Shown here: piece after piece, positions 61,385 through 64,000 of the stretch
Layout of the letters: each line of letters opens with the position of its first letter
Position numbering within the stretch: the stretch's first letter is position 1
Notes under the pieces: model-generated
What the model saw: the letters and a program-made list of their open reading frames with translations, nothing else
Databases searched by the model: none
What the model was told of the DNA's origin: nothing
Made by a program: the position numbers and the translations under genes
DNA from: an uncultured Holophagaceae bacterium
GTDB lineage: Bacteria > Acidobacteriota > Holophagae > Holophagales > Holophagaceae
DNA: 64,000 bases
Assembly (NCBI GenBank): GCA_903884655.1
Contig: CAISFO010000060.1
Span: forward strand, 124,001-188,000
Reading direction: 5' to 3'

Positions 61385-64000
61385 TTAGTACTTGCTCAGG
61401 AATGAGATCACGCCAGGCTGTTGCGCCTTCTTCACTTCTTCTCGAATGCTAATCCCCTCAAGTACCTGATCGAGGTTTCTAGGCCCACCTGGATAATTAG
61501 ACATACGACCTCGGAAGAAGTTGTCCACCTCCACCCTGTGGGTTGAATCATCAAAAGTCCCCACAAGCATCGGCATGTATGCCCCATATTCCAGTGGCAT
61601 TTTTGCCATGATTATTTCAAAGTTCTTTTTCATAAAGTCAAAAGAGATTTGATGAATCTCTGGGTTATTGGAATTTGAAAACAGGAGAATGGCTGAGGTT
61701 GGTGGATCGAAACTATCAGTGAGTACTTCCGCCAGAGCTACTTTCTTGATTTCAGGATTATTAATGGAGCTAAGGGCCATCAATATCATTTGAGTCTCTG
61801 GTTTGTCCTTGCTGGCTTTAGCTGCAGCAAGGAGTCGATCGACCAGATCTCTATCGCCATAGCGTGCAGAAAGGGCCAGGATGGTTTTGAGGCTATCTTG
61901 GTCGAGGGAACTACGGTCATTTAGCCATTTCATTGTAAGTTCTCGTGCCTGGGTCTGAAGCCCCTGATCCTCCCCCCCGGCGCCCACTTCGTAGACCAAC
62001 GCTTCTCGAAGCAGTCTTGTGTTCTCGCTATCTCCAGGTTTGGCAAGAAGTCCCAGTTCTCTCGCTTGCGCTCCAAAACACTTCTGAATGAGGCGAGCAT
62101 AATTCGGCCTGTATTGTTCAGGCATTAGGGTCTTCGCCTTCCAAGCAATTCCGGCTGCGGCTGCGACAATCTTCGGGTTCGGGTCACTGGCGTAGCGCGG
62201 GATCAGGGCCAGTGCTTCCGCGACTTGTAATTCACCGGCCTTGGTAGCTAGTAATACATCGCCCAATAAACCAAGCCGTTCTGGAATCGAAAGATCCTTC
62301 TCGTGTTGTAGTAAGCGGGTGAAGAGATCTCCTTGGTAATGCGTGTGGAAATATCCATTAGTTTTTTGGTTAAGGAGCAGGTAGTCCAAGTCCTTGCTGG
62401 CGATAGGGAGTTTGACGACCTTGCTGGCTGAGTCCATCAAGATCCGCTTCTCGAAGAGCTTCCTATGTGTCGAATAGCGAAGCGTGATGGGGATTTGCCA
62501 CACCTGAGGGGCAGGAATTTTGGAGCCAAATGGCAGGTAGCGCCGCTGAGAGAGGTGCAGGCTTGCACCCCCCTTATCCGACTTCAGCTCAACATTGATG
62601 GAGGGAACCCCGGCCTGATCTAGGAATGTGTTGAAGGCTCCTGGGATTCTTTCATCGCCCTTCGTTGCAAGCGATGCAATGAAATCCTTTGTCGTGGCAT
62701 TGCCATGCGCGAATTTCCTTAAATACTGCCTCACGCCACTACGAAAGGCTGCCTCACCCAGGTAGGACTCGAACATGGTAAGGACGGCAGCACCTTTGTT
62801 ATAGGTGATACCGTCAAAGGCATTTTCAATATCATCCTTCGTCTCAATAGATTGGCGAATCATTCGGGCCGAAAGAAGGGAGTCTGTGTTGATTGTACTT
62901 CTCAGGTATTCGACGCGAGAAACTTCCCCATCCCATTCCGGCTTCAATTCGTTCATCATCTTGTCGCCCATCCAAGATGCAAACCCCTCGTTGAGCCAGG
63001 TTTCATTCCACCACGACATGGTTACCAAGTCTCCGAACCACATGTGAGCCATCTCGTGGGCTGCAAAGCCGACACAACCACGCTTGAAGTCAATCGAGAG
63101 ATCTTTGGGATTTGCCAGCAGGAACCTGCTGCTATAGGTGATAAGCCCTGCGTTCTCCATCGCACCAAAGGCAGCGGTGAACGGGATCGCCAGGTGGTCC
63201 AGCTTTTCATAGGGGTAGGGGACTCCGAAATAGTTCTCCAGTCGGGTGAATAGCTGCGGAATGACTTCGACCGCGTAGGCAGCATCCGCCTTGTGACCAT
63301 TGGGAACAACAATTCGGATTGGTGTCTTCTTTTTTCCAGCCGTTCCTGCGTCAATGACTTCAAAAGGCCCCACTCCGAATGCAATCAGATAGCTTGGAAG
63401 TGGCTTGGTGGTAGTGAATTGAACCGCTTTCAAACCATCCTTTTCGATCGACTCATGAGCGACTGGATTATTTGAAAATGCCGAGGCATCTTTGGGAACA
63501 TGGAGTGTCACTTGCCAGGGCGTTTTATGTCCTGGCTCATCAAAACATGGAAGTGCCTTACGGGCATGTATGGCTTCAAACTGGGTGTAGGCATACCAAT
63601 TCCCGCCGTCCTGCTGGGTGAAGATACCGCTCGTGTTCTTTCGAGACATGGATCCTGTGTAACGAATATGAATACGGCCTCGGCCGGGCTTGATCGTACG
63701 GTCTAGTGTGAGGCTCAGGAAATCCTCCCCTACCTGGGAGGGCTTGGCTTGGATGGCCTTGTTGCCCTTTGGCGTAAAGGTCACCTCTTTAATCGTCAGT
63801 CCCGTTGAATTCAGCCACAGGGTCGTAGTCGGTTGCTTTACCTGGGTATCAATATCCACAGTCCCATCGAAGGTCTCTTTCTCCGGCAGGATAGTAAGGT
63901 CCAATGCGTAGTTGATCGGAACTACTGAAGTGGGGAGCTTCAGTTTGGGCGGGACGCTATCTGCTGCAAGAACCGGCAGAGCTATGGCAAGGATTACGGC
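61385..64000 (-). CDS. Exported M1 family aminopeptidase, N-terminus beyond window
   Basis: 871 residues are visible and the frame remains open at the right edge, where it reads a signal-peptide-like AVILAIALPVLAADS. An apparent TTG start at 63904 is internal. The N-terminal domain contains LPTSVVPINYALDL. The M1 motifs are GAMENAGLITY (substrate amino-end binding) and the zinc site HEMAHMWFGDLVTMSWWNE, with the third Glu in LNEGFASW. A long C-terminal helical domain follows. It is clearly more AT-rich than the genes left of 56 kb, indicating acquisition from another source. Confidence 0.92.
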   Translation of the reverse strand, partial: AVILAIALPVLAADSVPPKLKLPTSVVPINYALDLTILPEKETFDGTVDIDTQVKQPTTTLWLNSTGLTIKEVTFTPKGNKAIQAKPSQVGEDFLSLTLDRTIKPGRGRIHIRYTGSMSRKNTSGIFTQQDGGNWYAYTQFEAIHARKALPCFDEPGHKTPWQVTLHVPKDASAFSNNPVAHESIEKDGLKAVQFTTTKPLPSYLIAFGVGPFEVIDAGTAGKKKTPIRIVVPNGHKADAAYAVEVIPQLFTRLENYFGVPYPYEKLDHLAIPFTAAFGAMENAGLITYSSRFLLANPKDLSIDFKRGCVGFAAHEMAHMWFGDLVTMSWWNETWLNEGFASWMGDKMMNELKPEWDGEVSRVEYLRSTINTDSLLSARMIRQSIETKDDIENAFDGITYNKGAAVLTMFESYLGEAAFRSGVRQYLRKFAHGNATTKDFIASLATKGDERIPGAFNTFLDQAGVPSINVELKSDKGGASLHLSQRRYLPFGSKIPAPQVWQIPITLRYSTHRKLFEKRILMDSASKVVKLPIASKDLDYLLLNQKTNGYFHTHYQGDLFTRLLQHEKDLSIPERLGLLGDVLLATKAGELQVAEALALIPRYASDPNPKIVAAAAGIAWKAKTLMPEQYRPNYARLIQKCFGAQARELGLLAKPGDSENTRLLREALVYEVGAGGEDQGLQTQARELTMKWLNDRSSLDQDSLKTILALSARYGDRDLVDRLLAAAKASKDKPETQMILMALSSINNPEIKKVALAEVLTDSFDPPTSAILLFSNSNNPEIHQISFDFMKKNFEIIMAKMPLEYGAYMPMLVGTFDDSTHRVEVDNFFRGRMSNYPGGPRNLDQVLEGISIREEVKKAQQPGVISFLSKY

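Overview
The window is high-GC bacterial chromosome (roughly two-thirds G+C by eye) until about 56.3 kb, where base composition falls. Gene content fits an anaerobic or facultative, motile, Gram-negative bacterium. It includes a tungsten aldehyde oxidoreductase with a polyferredoxin partner, a TupABC tungstate transporter, a eukaryote-type citrate synthase of the kind known from Geobacter, an ATP-citrate-lyase-like pair, MotAB and a CheZ-like protein, and many exported peptidases. I infer a member of Acidobacteriota class Holophagae (Geothrix-like). No rRNA gene is present to confirm it.

Left part (1-15.5 kb): an amidohydrolase fragment, an MFS transporter and a class V aminotransferase lead into a tungsten/pterin-cofactor region. 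That region holds moeA, a small membrane protein, a short ModE-like regulator, tupA, pruA (a proline-catabolism aldehyde dehydrogenase placed between tupA and tupB), tupB, tupC, a four-cluster ferredoxin, an aldehyde:ferredoxin oxidoreductase and a ThiS/MoaD-like sulfur carrier. It ends at a strong hairpin. An ALDH7-type dehydrogenase with a divergent LysR regulator follows.

Middle part (15.5-49 kb): mainly housekeeping genes, namely hup, rplI, lysS, gltA, the ACL-like pair, pyrG, argS, half a transketolase, rpsT, gluQ, manC with a separate cupin, pfkA, thiC, a dapF homologue and a SAM-riboswitch-controlled metB. Among them lie a bacterial deoxyhypusine-synthase homologue, motAB and a CheZ-like gene. 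This part is dotted with short palindromes and tandem duplications. A 30-bp palindrome occurs once beside rpsT and four times upstream of manC, each time inside a 104-107 bp tandem duplication of local DNA. A separate 178-bp tandem repeat lies between manC and its cupin gene. A broken second copy of the hup 3' end lies downstream of hup.

Right part (49-64 kb): a HEAT-repeat lipoprotein, FKBP, GAF-type protein, aldo/keto reductase, an M13 metallopeptidase and a metzincin-type lipoprotein with two Ig-like domains. Next comes a 1-kb gene-poor stretch ending in a terminator and the 3' portion of a tRNA-Asn gene. That fragment directly precedes a tyrosine integrase, so everything to the right is probably an integrated element. 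It carries an S9 (DPP4-like) peptidase and a low-GC M1 aminopeptidase cut by the window edge.

Points most worth a second look: the palindrome-linked tandem duplications around manC and rpsT; the DapF homologue lacking both catalytic cysteines; the oversized ACL-like pair; and the tungsten cluster interrupted by pruA.
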